Part shown: positions 35,026 through 44,912 of the stretch, one piece after another
How the letters are laid out: every line of letters starts with the position of its first letter
Position numbering within the stretch: the first letter of the stretch is position 1
Origin: Maratus speciosus
Taxonomy: Eukaryota; Arthropoda; Arachnida; Araneae; Salticidae
Direction of reading: 5' to 3'
Length of the DNA stretch: 64,000 bases
Assembly: GCA_963932465.1 (NCBI GenBank)
Contig: OZ010794.1
Coordinates: forward strand, 445,347,502 to 445,411,501
Notes under the pieces: model-generated
What the model was told of the DNA's origin: nothing
Seen by the model: the letters and a program-made list of their open reading frames with translations, nothing else
Database searches by the model: none
Position numbers and translations under genes: made by a program

Positions 35026-36189
35026 TTAATTACATTTTATAAAATACATAAATTTTATTTACAATGCAATCAAATTTCAAGTGGACGTAAGCTAATTTCT
35101 TAAGATAAAGTGGATTAAAATTTTAAGAAAAAAAATAATAAAAACAATAATTATGATTTTATTTATACCGAATGAAAGTTTAAATTTATATAGGCGAAGC
35201 TTTTGAAAATTGATCTTAAATTAAATCAATGCAATTTCGTATTAAAAAAACTACAATTTTAGCAAAAAGTTCCTTCGTTTATATTAATTGCCCATAGATG
35301 GCGCCAAATCCATATTTAGAAACGAAACATTGAGCTCCATTAACCGATATGAAAAAGCGCGACCTCCACCCCTAATGGAAGCGGTTTAGTGAGCCATTCA
35401 TTTTTTAGATTCATTAATTTTTATGAAAATAACGTATTTTAAAATAATAAAACTTATTTATTAAAATAATAAATATATTTAAAAATTTTGTTTGCATTAT
35501 AAATAAAAGAAGTTATTTATTTATTTATTTATTTATTTTATATATTTATTTATTTATTTATTTATTTATTGAGATGTAATTTAAACATAAGGTTTCATTT
35601 GTATGACTGAAAATTATTTTTTCACATTCTCTTATTAAATTACAATTTTGTTTCACTCCAAAGTTATATTCAAATGTTTCTACGCTAAAAATTGAAATTT
35701 TATTTGCATTGATATAATTAATATATGTAGTACATGGTATTATATATAGTCCTTACATTTTAATTACATTTTATAAAATACATAAATTTATTTACAATGC
35801 AATCAGATTTCAAGTGGACGTAAGCTAATTTCTTAAGATAAAGTGGATTAAAACTTTACGAAAAAAATAATAAAAACAATAATTTTGATTTTATTTATAC
35901 CGAAAGAAATTTTAAATTTATATAGGTGAAGCTTTTGAAAATGGATCTTAAATTAAATCAATGCAATTCCGTATTAAAAAAAACTACAATTTTAACAAAA
36001 AGTTCCTTCGTTTATATTAATTGGCCATAGATGGCGCCAAATCCATATGTAGAAACGAAACATTAAGCTCCATTAGTCGATGAAAAAAAGCGTTACCTCC
36101 ACCCCTAATGGAAGCGGTTTAGTGAGCCATTCATTTTTTAGATTCATTAATTTTTATGAAAATAACGTATTTAAATTAATAAAACTTTA

Positions 36190-37150
36190 ACGCATTGAAT
36201 GTTTAATTTTAATGTTTTGTGAAATCTTCAGAAATTGTGTTTCACTTTTCTAATTATCATTATTGCTGCAATAAATGGGGCTCTTTGTTTTGTCCAATTG
36301 TTGAATTATTTCATAAATTGAATAATGAGTAAAAAATATATCCTCATCATTTGTATTTCTAGAAATCATTTGTTATTTTTGAAATGTACTTTTTACCCGA
36401 CTACCAAGAAGGATTATGTGTTTCACGCGTATCTGGTTATGTGGATTTCTTTATACCCTCGAAACATCCCAACTGCTAGACGGATTTTAATGAATGAGGT
36501 TTCTATCAATTCGTCTTAACCGTCCGATGGTTATAGGCTAGGATTTGTTTTTATAAATTCAAAATGGCGGCTGTAAAATACAAAACGGTGATAGAGACGA
36601 AAAAAATTTTTCACGCACCCTATTGAGTGGCATATCATTGTATAAGTCTTTCAAAATGCAGATGATGTTTCATTGACTATTTTACAGTCAGATGCTCTGT
36701 TTAAATATTATACAACTTGGAAATTGTGTAGGTAGGATCTCTAGCTTTACTGCAACATCTATCATAGACATCTATAGGTCTCATCAAAGCAGTGTTTATA
36801 GATAGAAACTAGCAATTAAACACAACTTAAAAGTCATCAATGCAAGTAAATAAAAAAAATGCAATTTAACAAATTACAGCGACCATTTGGAAAATGATTT
36901 TTTAAAAGACTAAAATTTAATACATAAAAAATAGCACGGAGTTGATCCTACGTTACGTACGCCATGAATTAAACATTAATAGTGTTATTACACGTAAAAA
37001 TTGCAAGCGACAGAAATCGCCTGCGAATCGTACGTATTATCCACCTGAAACTTATGTATTATCCAAGCATTTCATTGGCTGTTCGGGAAAAGGGTTTTCC
37101 ATCGTCAGATTTCCAAGAAATCTGACGGCCAATTTTAAATGAAATTTATT
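36190..37150. other. AT-rich sequence, no gene called
   Basis: Short frames at 36325-36519 and 36942-37142 have no recognisable motifs. No transposon termini were found. From about 37150 the sequence resembles the 5' part of the Helitron-like family. Confidence 0.4.
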
Positions 37151-37154
37151 TCTT

Positions 37155-37290
37155 AAACTTCTAAACATCCCACAATATTACTTTTTATATCATCGTACAG
37201 AGAAAAAAAATGTACTTTTAAATGCAATTTGTTTGAAAGCTGTATCTCAATTTGTTTCTGAGTTATTAATTTTTTTTTGTAGTTTTTTTT
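37155..37290 (+). mobile_element. Helitron-like family fragment
   Basis: 'TTCTAAACATCCCACA', 'TCATCGTACAGAG', 'AAATGCAATTTGTTTGAAAG' and 'CTGTATCTCAATTTGTTT' match the 21420-21540 portion of the Helitron-like element; the rest, including the 3' hairpin, is missing. Confidence 0.5.
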
Positions 37291-37699
37291 TTACTTTTTG
37301 TCATAGTGGCAACACTCTGTTGTCCATCTCTGTTGAAAGTAAAGGGAAATACAGATTACTGTATAGACCAATCAGAAAACGAATAAAATAATGATTAAAC
37401 AAATAAACACCTTCAGATATGCTTTTGATTTCCTACCCAGACGAGGACAATAACCATTTTTCCAAATGGTTAAAAAAAATAGGTAAGTAATATAAAAAAT
37501 AGTTTCACATTGATAAGAAATAATTAGTTCGCTTTTTACGCAGTCGGGTTTTTTGATTTTTTAAATTTAATTAATTTATTCTACAATACAAACCCTTCAA
37601 TAATTCCATCCTCATTCTGTTTCTTTGTATGAAGTCTTATGAAAATGAAACGCAGATCAACATTCCGTCATTTTTGGCGGGCGTTATATACTAGTATTA

Positions 37700-38290
37700 A
37701 AAACAAGCAATATAAAAAATTTGTTTTTAAAGTCAGTTCCTACTTAGGTCATCAAAGAAAATTTTAATTTAATCCCTTAAGCTAATATTAGTTTTTGTTG
37801 CATTAAAATATCTCAATTTGTTGATTTTCTATAAGCAAGTATATTTACAATGAAAGTCTATGGGAATTTGGCGAACTATTAGAGATATCGCCAAGTTGGC
37901 GTCACTTTTGGCGACTCATTTTGGCCGCGAAATTTGACGATATATCGCCAAGTTGGCGAAAAACTTCGCGGTATTTTGGCGACAGAACAGGGTCCCCCTA
38001 TGGTAATCCCTTATTGAAAATACTTTCATTGATCTTCAATAACCAATGGCCGCCAACTTGTTTCCCATGCAAAACTGAAATTAATTAATTAAAATTTAAT
38101 TAATGAATTAATATTTGAAAAAACTGTATTAACATCAATTGTCATCCAGTACAAGTTTAAAAAACATTATTTCAACTTGATAGGATGAGTAATGAGTATT
38201 TTATTAACGATTAAAAATTTGAACAAGATATATATATATAAATAAATATATTGAGAGTGTGACCTAATAGTAGGAATTGAATAAATTAAA
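37700..38290 (+). repeat. Dispersed repeat with GGCGA palindromes, copy 1
   Basis: Colinear with 52965-53555. Landmarks are 'TTCCTACTTAGGTCATCAAA', 'CTTAAGCTAATATTAGTTTT', 'ATCGCCAAGTTGGCG' twice within 37860-37965, 'GACAGAACAGGGTCCCCC' and 'ATCAATTGTCATCCAGTACA'. The segment 37870-38000 is a dense cluster of GGCGA and its complement. No open frame is conserved between the copies (a 62-residue frame occurs only in copy 2). The family is unknown to me. Confidence 0.75.
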
Positions 38291-38340
38291 AGTATTTCTC
38301 CGCTAATTCATAAAAGACGTCCTTTGAATAAGTACTAACA

Positions 38341-38413
38341 GCTCTTGTAGCACAGTCAGTAAAATGTTCGTCTCCAACACAGAGGTCTCGGGATTAAATC
38401 CCGAGTCGGCAAG
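38341..38413 (+). pseudogene. tRNA-like sequence (SINE head relic)
   Basis: Has a D-arm-like 'GTAGCACAGTCAGTAAAATG', a 5-bp anticodon-type stem GTCTC/GAGGT around loop CAACACA, and a perfect T-arm CTCGGG-ATTAAAT-CCCGAG. The loop lacks the invariant U33 and the B-box is degraded (GATTAAATCC), and the acceptor stem does not pair cleanly. It reads as a tRNA-derived SINE head or tRNA pseudogene, not a functional tRNA. Confidence 0.5.
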
Positions 38414-38970
38414 ATATAAATGTTGTAAAAATTAAATGGTACAGCAGTTCAAATTCAATCGAAAAATTATAATTCTTCGTAAATTCAAAGATTCGCTAAT
38501 TTCGAAAAACTAGTTGGATGTGCCAATCCCAAAACTTTCTTCCATCTCATGTGAATATTTCATTTTAATTAGTTTTATTAGTATTTTTATTAGAATTACG
38601 CATAACTTCACACACTTTTTGACGGTACAGTAATGAAAATGGCACAAAAATCGCTATTACAGCGCCCCTTCCAACGGAATTTTTCCAAATTCAGGAAGGA
38701 CCTTCTTGCCATGGCCAAAAACGTACACAAAAAATTTGGTTCAATTCTATGCATAACTTCATACACTTTTCGATGAACTAAATTTACAGAGTCTCGCGTA
38801 GTCTATTATAAATTTACCGAATAATTTCTCTGTTAAGATAATCTCTGTAATTTTATATAAGACTTAAGATAAGGGATTACCAGTATTCGATGTAATTTCA
38901 CAGGAATACTTTAAACAGTGTAAGTACATTTTATTTAATTCTCCCACTCCCTCTCAATGGACATCTATGC
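38414..38970. other. AT-rich sequence, no gene called
   Basis: Nothing recognised. The words 'CATAACTTCACACACTTTTT' near 38600 and 'CATAACTTCATACACTTTTC' near 38752 form a loose ~150-bp direct repeat. Confidence 0.4.
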
Positions 38971-39677
38971 CAGTGCCGCAACTAAGGGGAAGGGGAGTGC
39001 AGAGGGGGCATGTGCCCTGGGCGCCAGAACGAAGGGGTGCCAAATGAAGGAGTGTGCCTTTCAAATGGATTATTTTCTTCTGATGGACTGATGGCTTCAA
39101 TTATTATAAAACAGCCATTATAAATGAAGTGTTAGCTGAAGAGAAAGAGCAGTCCTAAAAAGTTAGAACTCTGATTTTCTAGTCAGAATGGGAAAAAAAA
39201 ATGACCATAATTTTTTCTTTTTTTTAATTATGGCCATTTTGCTTTTCCCATTCTGACCAGAAAATCAGAGTTCTAACTTTTTTACGGCTGCTCTTTCATC
39301 TTCACCAAACACTTCATTTATAATGGCTGTTTCATAATAAGGGAAGCCATCAGTCCATCAGAAGAAAATAACTCGTTTAAAGCGGAAACTCGGATAATCG
39401 GGACTGTACTGTATATTTCATTTCTAAATGATCTTTATAATCTTTTTGTTGGTGTTCAGAGAGGGGTTATAACCCCCGTAACCTCCCCCTTGGATCCACC
39501 ATTGTAGATTACGTAGTTCAGTATTACATATTTTATGATTACTATTTTAAATTTTAAAATAATTCGGCTATTATAAAATTAGTAAAATTCTCTTTGTAAA
39601 TATACTTTGAGGAAGAGGGGGGGAGGCGCCAAAATCCATGTTTGCCCCGGGTGCAAAAAAGGCTAGTTTCAGCCCTG
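38971..39677. mobile_element. hAT-like MITE with 8-bp target duplication
   Basis: The ends are CAGTGCCGCAACTAAG on the left and CAGGGCTGAAACTAGC on the right (minus strand). A perfect 8-bp duplication ATCTATGC lies at 38963-38970 and 39678-39685. Subterminal regions carry 'GCCCTGGGCGCC' and 'GGCGCC...GCCCCGGG' words typical of hAT MITEs. A separate foldback (39070-39371) and a pogo-type right terminus (up to about 39414) lie inside. It is 707 bp with no hAT transposase. Confidence 0.85.
39070..39371. mobile_element. ~300-bp hairpin nested in the hAT MITE
   Basis: The left arm 'TTATTTTCTTCTGATGGACT', 'ACAGCCATTATAAATGAAG' and 'GTTAGAACTCTGATTTTCT' is matched inverted on the right; the centre is the palindrome-like 'AATTATGGCCAT' region near 39195-39240. 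The sequence then runs into 'CGGATAATCGGGACTGTACT' (about 39392-39411), a pogo-like terminus. A second copy, right half only, is at 55608-55815. Confidence 0.75.
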
Positions 39678-39685
39678 ATCTATGC

Positions 39686-39960
39686 AGAGTGATTCTTTAA
39701 GGTAGTTTCGACTCAAATAACTGATGAACTGAGTAATCTACCATGAATATGGTATAGAAGCATAGTAAAACGAATATATGTAGAACACGAATGGGTATCT
39801 CGAAAATTAAAAGAGATACGATCAATGATAAAGTTGTGCAGCAGCCAGGGGCCCCGTGGCAGAAACACCGCGACACGGCGACATAGTCGCGGACACAAAA
39901 AATCTTTTTCGGACAATTGTTGTCTGCACTAATGAAGTCAATTTAAAATAACTGTCCGCA
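39686..39960. other. Spacer between hAT MITE and minisatellite
   Basis: No gene recognised. Includes 'CAGCCAGGGGCCCCGTGGC' and 'CGCGACACGGCGACATAGTC' near 39840-39890, a GC-rich patch resembling another degraded hAT-like terminus. Confidence 0.35.
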
Positions 39961-39965
39961 ACTTT

Positions 39966-41060
39966 CGGACAATTTTTCCCGCGTAAAAAGCGCGAATTTC
40001 GGCAAAAAAGGTGCGAATTTTGGCAAAAGATCGAGTTAAAAGCATTAATTTCGGCAGAAGATCGGGTAAAAATCGTGAATTTTGGCAAAAGATCGCGTAA
40101 AAAGCGCGAATTTCGGAAAAAGGTCGCCTAAAAAGCGCAAATTTCGGCAAAAAATCGTGTAATGGAATGAATTTCGGTAAAAGGCCGCGTAAAAAGTGTG
40201 AATTTCAGCAAAAGATCGCGTTAAAAGCTTTAATTTCGGCAAAAGATTCGGTAAAAGGCGTGAATTTTGGCAAAAGATCGGGCAAAAAAACGTGAATTTT
40301 GGATAAAGATCGCGTAAAAAGCGCGAATTTCGGCAAAAGATCGCATAAAAAGCGCGAATTTCGGCAAAAGATCGCATAAAAAGCGTGAATTTTGGCAAAA
40401 GATCGCGTAAAAAGCGCGAATTTCAGTAAAAGATCACATAAAAAGCGTGAATTTCGGCAAAAGTTCGCGTAAAAGCGCAAATTTCGGCAAAAGATCGCGT
40501 AAAAAGTGCAAATTTCGGCAAAAGATCGCGTAAAAAGCGCAAATTTCGGCAAAAGATAGCGTAAAAAGCGCAAATTTTGGCAAAAGATCGCGTAAAAAGC
40601 ACGAATTTTGGCGAAAGATCGCATAAAAAGCGCGAATTTCGGAAAAGGTTCGTGAAACAAATGCAAATTTCGTCAAAGGATCGCGAACAAAACGCAAATT
40701 TCGTCAAAGGATCGCGAACAAAACGCAAATTTCGTCAAAGAATCGCGGACACAATACAAATTTCATCAAAAGATCGCGGAAAATGCGAATTACGTCACAG
40801 GATCATGAAAAAACGCAAATTTCATCAAAGGATTTCGGAAAAGTACGAATTTCGTCAAGGAATCGCGAAACAGACGCGAATTTCGTCATAGGATTGTGGA
40901 AAAAATGCGAATATTGTCAAAAGATCGCAAAAAGAAAAAAAAATACCCCGCAAATTTCGCCAAAAATTGCAGAAAAAAATGATAAATTCGTCAAAAAGCC
41001 ATGGAAAAAACGTGAATTTCACCAAAGAATTACAAAAAAAATAATTTCCTCAAAAGGCCA
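39966..41060. repeat. Minisatellite, 31-bp unit, ~35 copies
   Basis: The unit approximates GATCGCGTAAAAAGCGCGAA plus TTTCGGCAAAA. Left units mostly use 'TTTCGGCAAAAGATCGCG'; from about 40650 they shift to a variant with 'TTTCGTCAAAGGATCGCG', and the last units degrade to 'CGTCAAAAAGCCATGG'. Because 31 is not a multiple of three, the array gives overlapping open frames in all three minus-strand frames (up to 153 residues at 40205-40666) and in some plus-strand ones, all reading a 31-residue repeat. I treat these as by-products, not genes. There are no CRISPR-type unique spacers. Confidence 0.9.
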
Positions 41061-41370
41061 CAGATTTCATTCAAGGGTCAACTCAGTGCTTTTCGCGCTT
41101 GAGGCCTCTGAAGCTTCCGAAGGTTTTTAAAAGCATCGTTATTGCCTATATGTGGTTCTGCTTATCCTTCACACTTTAGAAATTCTACAAGAAGTTAGAT
41201 GATGAAATGTTATAAGCAAAATTAATGAGAATGCATCATGCTTACCATGTTTTAAATAGAATGATAAAAAATTCATAGTTTAATTTATTAATTATTCGTT
41301 AAAATGACATGCAAAATTTGCAGACAGATAATGAAATTTTAAAAGCTTGTCGCAGACAGCTACAAAACTT
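41061..41370. other. AT-rich spacer, no gene
   Basis: No recognised feature between the minisatellite and the GC-rich patch at 41373. Confidence 0.4.
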
Positions 41371-41372
41371 TC

Positions 41373-41465
41373 TGCCACTGGGGCCAGGGGCCTATTTACA
41401 AATTTGGGGGCCCTGGACACGGATGCTTACAGGGGCCGCTTTGAACTATGCTTACAGGGCCTTGA
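41373..41465 (+). mobile_element. Possible hAT-like terminus (left)
   Basis: 'CCAGGGGCCTATTTAC' followed by 'GGGGGCCCTGGAC' resembles, inverted, the patch at 47684-47756 ('GGGGGCCCCTG' to 'GTAAATGAGGCACTGG'). Taken together, with the copia insertion removed, they would bound a ~1.1-kb element. I could not find a convincing 8-bp duplication, so the pairing is uncertain. Confidence 0.4.
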
Positions 41466-42209
41466 GTAAAAACAAAATATATATTGAAAACGGTACTTAC
41501 TAAGATTACCACTATTGTTTTTAATAATTGAGGACATCAGAAGCCAAGGGGTACAAGTGACAAAATTTCAATTTGGAGTAAATTGAATTCAAAGATAGTT
41601 AAAGTTAAACATCAATAATAATTGACTGAATTGAAATAGGAAACTGCTGCTTGTTTCACAGTGGTCTTTGAACTCTTATTTCAGTAAATGTGAAAAAAGT
41701 AGAGTGCAATTTTCTTTAAATTTATAATTAATCAATATTGATCATTATTCGGAAAAAGTGGTTGTTCTCTAAAACACAACACATAATTAGAAAATCACTT
41801 ATATTTCTTTACCTAAAAATAAAAAAGCATAGTTCCAGGTCGTCTATGCAATTAGTTATTTTTTTTCAATTTTGTCACTTATACCCCTGGGCTTCTGGGG
41901 TCCTCAATTACTTTAAAATATCCATTAAAAATTTAATTTGCTAATCATTAATGTATTTTTAAATAATCATTTCAGAATCATGAAATTTAAATGAGTAGAT
42001 GTTTTATAATAAATTGTGCGGTGCTGATTATATTTTCCTATGCAAGTCCATATATCTGGAATGATAAAGTATGCAACAATAAATAATAAATTTTCCGCAA
42101 TATCAAGGTACAATTATTTAAAATATTAGGAGACTCTGCCGTCAACGAGCCACGCTCACCCCCCCCCTCCCCCGCTCTCAAATAATCTGGCGAGAACGTG
42201 AACAGGATT
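41466..42209. other. AT-rich flank left of the copia element
   Basis: No gene recognised. Includes 'GAGGACATCAGAAGCCAAGG' near 41531 and, inverted, 'CTTCTGGGGTCCTCAATTA' near 41891, with 'GTACAAGTGACAAAATT' against 'AATTTTGTCACTTATACC'; these are arms of a loose ~390-bp inverted repeat (about 41525-41912). A C-run lies at 42152-42172. Confidence 0.5.
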
Positions 42210-42785
42210 TGTTGGAATCCCAATAAAAAGGCGTGAGTAAGTTATATAAAATTGAGACTTAACCTTCTTCAGGATACTTATCCATTTCGGTGTAAATCCA
42301 CACTTTATTTTAATACAATATGTATTAGTTGACGATAGTTGAATTAGTTGAAAATTGTATTCTCTAATTGCTTTTCATGCCTCCCTCAAATAAAGAAATT
42401 GTAGACTATTTGTTATCTCAAATGAATAAGCAGCGGTAACACTTTAAGTTATTTAATTCACATTGTTTAAATTGTAAAAAAGAGAGAGCATTTTACATGC
42501 CTCTTCTCTGGATAACTACATGTTCAGAATGGAAATTTTTTTTACATTATAAGATAATAAATCAGTAATAATTATTGTAATATTAATATAATAATAATAA
42601 TAATAAGTCTGTTTAATGTAGTCTATGAGTCTTAATGCAGTCACTCAACAAGTCATTATCTTTATCAAAGAATTTTCAAGGTTAAATACATTTGAAGAGA
42701 TTTATGGCTGAGTTGAAATGACGTATTATATGTAACTGAACAAATTATCTTTAGCACAGTTATTTAGCTTGATTTATGTCCATCA
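42210..42785 (-). repeat. 3' LTR of the copia element
   Basis: 576 bp. On the minus strand it begins TGATGGACATAAATC and ends ATTCCAACA, the usual TG...CA. Immediately upstream on the minus strand is a purine tract AAGGAGGAGT (42786-42795), a suitable polypurine tract. It lacks a 6-bp stretch near its outer end that the 5' LTR has. Confidence 0.92.
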
Positions 42786-43088
42786 ACTCCTCCTTAATTT
42801 CTGAAGCTTCATTCCCACACAAATTTAAGTTCCTTCTATGGGTTTGAGAAACAGGTTTGGGAACTGGTTTCGTAAACAGGTCTGCTATCATCAATTTGGT
42901 TGGGCAGTACTTAAGTTGATAGTCCCTTTTTGCTTTAGTTGATTTATCAGGTGGAACCTAATTTCAATATGTTTAGTCTTACTTGAGTGCTTTTCTAATT
43001 CTATCATCTTGATCGTGGACTGGTTGTCTTCATATAGGTCTATAGGTAAGGTTTGCTTTAGGTTTAATTCTTCCAGTAGATTGACTAG

Positions 43089-43676
43089 TCACTTTATTTC
43101 AATTGCTGCATTTGCTGCTGACACATACTCGGCCTCTGCCGATGATAATGCAATGCAGGATTGTTTCTTGGTCGACCATTGTATGGGATTTCTCCCTAAC
43201 AGATATTGGTTCCCACTCGTTGATTTTCGTGAATCTACACCTCCTCCCCAATCTGCATCCGCATAAACTTCAAGTATCGGTTTCTTTTCTCCGCTTAGAA
43301 CTAGACTATAACGTTTTGTAGTCTTTAAATATCTTATCACTCTTTTTACTGCATTCCAGTCTTTCATTCTTGGTGATTCATTTCTTCTGCTAAGAATGAT
43401 TACTGCTGCACAGATGTCAGGTCTGCTTATAGTTGCTAGATATAGAAGTGCTCCTATGGCTTGTCTGTAATATGTGTTGTTTGGTAAAATGTTATCCTCA
43501 TCATTAAAGCGTGTGTAATTTGTTTCCATGGGTGTGCTACACGGTTTTGCATCTTGCAAATTAAATTTATTGATTAATTCCTCTATTTTCTGAGTTTGAT
43601 TTATCATGTAGCTTTTACTTACTTTTTTAATGTTCATGGATAGGTAGTTACTGATGTCACCTAAATTCTTTAGCTC
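43089..43676 (-). pseudogene. copia RT tail and RNase H, broken
   Basis: Starts after the stop at 43677-43679, in the same frame as the RT segment; the next methionine is at 43637. It shows the RT/RNase H connection with 'PCSTPME' and 'YYRQAIGALLYL', then RNase H with 'YADADWGG' (about 43243-43266), 'RKSTSGN' and 'SSAEAEYV'. The frame ends at a TGA (43089-43091) where the family normally has tryptophan; beyond it the same frame goes on with 'LVNLLEELNLKQ' and 'YEDNQS' toward the 3' LTR, so the end of RNase H is present but cut off by one nonsense codon. Confidence 0.9.
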
Positions 43677-44345
43677 TTATTCTTTATTTAAGCTCGCGAT
43701 TGCTTCCTCTATTATTTCGTCTTTTCCGGCTACTAAAATGTCGTCTACGTATGTTATTATGTATGTTGCGTTATCGCCCCTTTTTCGCTTAAAAAGGCAT
43801 GAGTCAAATTTGTTCTGACTGAAATTCATCTTTTTTAGTGTTTCTGTAATTTTATTATGCCACGCTCTCGCGGCTTGTTTAAGTCCGTATATGGCTTTGT
43901 TTAGCCTACATACTTTATTTTCCTCATTTGGTTCAGCCAAACCTTCTGGTTGTGACATATATATCTGCGCCTCAAGCTCTCCATGTAAGAACGCGGTGTT
44001 AATATCAATATGTTTTACATTTAAATTTTGATGCAATGCTGCTATTAATAATGCTCTTATTGTTGTATATGACACGACTGGTGCATAAGTTTCATCATAA
44101 TCCTCCTCGAATTTTTGTGAATATCCTTTTGCAACTAAACGTGCTTTATATTTTTGGATTTTTCCTGTGTTGTCGCGTTTTAGTTTGCAGGTCCATTTGC
44201 AACCTATTATTCTCCTATTTGGTGGAGGTTCTACAATTGGCCAAGTTTTATTTTTCATAAGGGAGTTCATTTCGCTTTTCATCGCATCTATCCAATTTTG
44301 TTTATCCTTAAAATTTTCCATGTTTTCGATTTCCTCATATTTTTT
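43677..44345 (-). pseudogene. copia reverse transcriptase segment
   Basis: Reads the copia RT: 'WIDAMKSEM' at the start, 'KARLVAKGYSQ', 'YAPVVSYTTIR', 'DINTAFLHGEL', 'MSQPEGL', 'KAIYGLKQAARAWH' and the catalytic 'YVDDIL' (DD at about 43741-43746). It is in a different frame from the integrase C-terminus upstream; the switch lies near 44345 in a run of A residues, consistent with a one-base loss. It stops at TAA (43677-43679), with similarity continuing in the same frame after it. Confidence 0.92.
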
Positions 44346-44912
44346 GGTTCAGTAGCGTTTTCGTTCTTAACCATGTATATTAACGTATCAGGAGATACAC
44401 CTTTATTAATTCTTTCTGATCGTCTAGGTTCTGCTACTGGTTGATTGGACGTGGATGGTGCCTCATTGCTATTTGAAATTTCTATTTCTACAAAGTTTTC
44501 ATTAAACCGATTTTCATCTTGTTTTGGTTTGTTTTCTACTTTCTCGTTTCTATATTTAAATTTGTTTTCGAGAAATTTAACGGTTCTCGCGATCTTTATT
44601 TCATTTCCTCCTACATATATTCTGTATCCTTTGGATTCATTATCATATCCGACGAAAATTTCTTCTATAGCTTTATCGTCTAATTTTTGTCTTCTGGCTT
44701 TACTGATATATGCGAAGGCTTTGCAGCCAAATACCCTAACGTAACTTAAGTTTGGCTGCCTGTTTGTCCATAACTCGTATGGCGTTTTTTCATTTGCTTT
44801 TGTCGGTAGTCTGTTTTGCAAATGATTTGCTGTGCAAATTGCTTCCCCCCAGAACGTTAATGGTAAATTTGATTCACTTAACATTGTCCTTGCCATTTCA
44901 ACTAACGATCTA
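44346..44912 (-). pseudogene. copia integrase C-terminal part
   Basis: Reads 'NRSLVEMARTML', 'LPLTFWGEA', 'NRLPTKA', 'TPYELW', 'VFGCKAFAYI', 'FVGYDNESKGYRIY' and a variable hydrophilic linker before RT. It is one frame away from the integrase core; the break lies about 44911-44915, where a run of A residues has lost one base, right after the 'GVAERK' motif. Without it the product would run through continuously. Confidence 0.9.

Larger units (their letters stand above)
33984..36186 (+). repeat. Tandem duplication, ~0.7-kb unit
   Basis: Copy 1 (33984-35452) and copy 2 (35470-36186) share 'TTTGCATTATAAATAAAAGA', a (TTTA)n run, 'GAGATGTAATTTAAACATAA', 'GTAGTACATGGTATT', 'AAGTGGACGTAAGCTAATTT', 'AGATGGCGCCAAATCCATAT' and 'AATGGAAGCGGTTTAGTGAG'. 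Copy 1 is longer because a 750-bp TTAA element (34276-35025) is inserted in it. A 'TTTTGGCGCCATCGAAC' block at 33792, inverted relative to the copies' right parts, hints that the unit was itself a TIR element. Confidence 0.85.

Noticed and set aside
38341..38413. Functional tRNA gene
   Set aside because: The T-arm is perfect but U33 and the B-box consensus are missing and the acceptor stem does not pair.
40045..40728. Overlapping open frames of 87-153 residues on the minus strand
   Set aside because: They are readings of the 31-bp minisatellite in three frames with a forced 31-residue period; no start context, domain or codon bias supports a protein.
39966..41060. Possible CRISPR array (31-bp repeats)
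   Set aside because: Repeats are head to tail with no unique spacers, degenerate, and in an animal-type genome.
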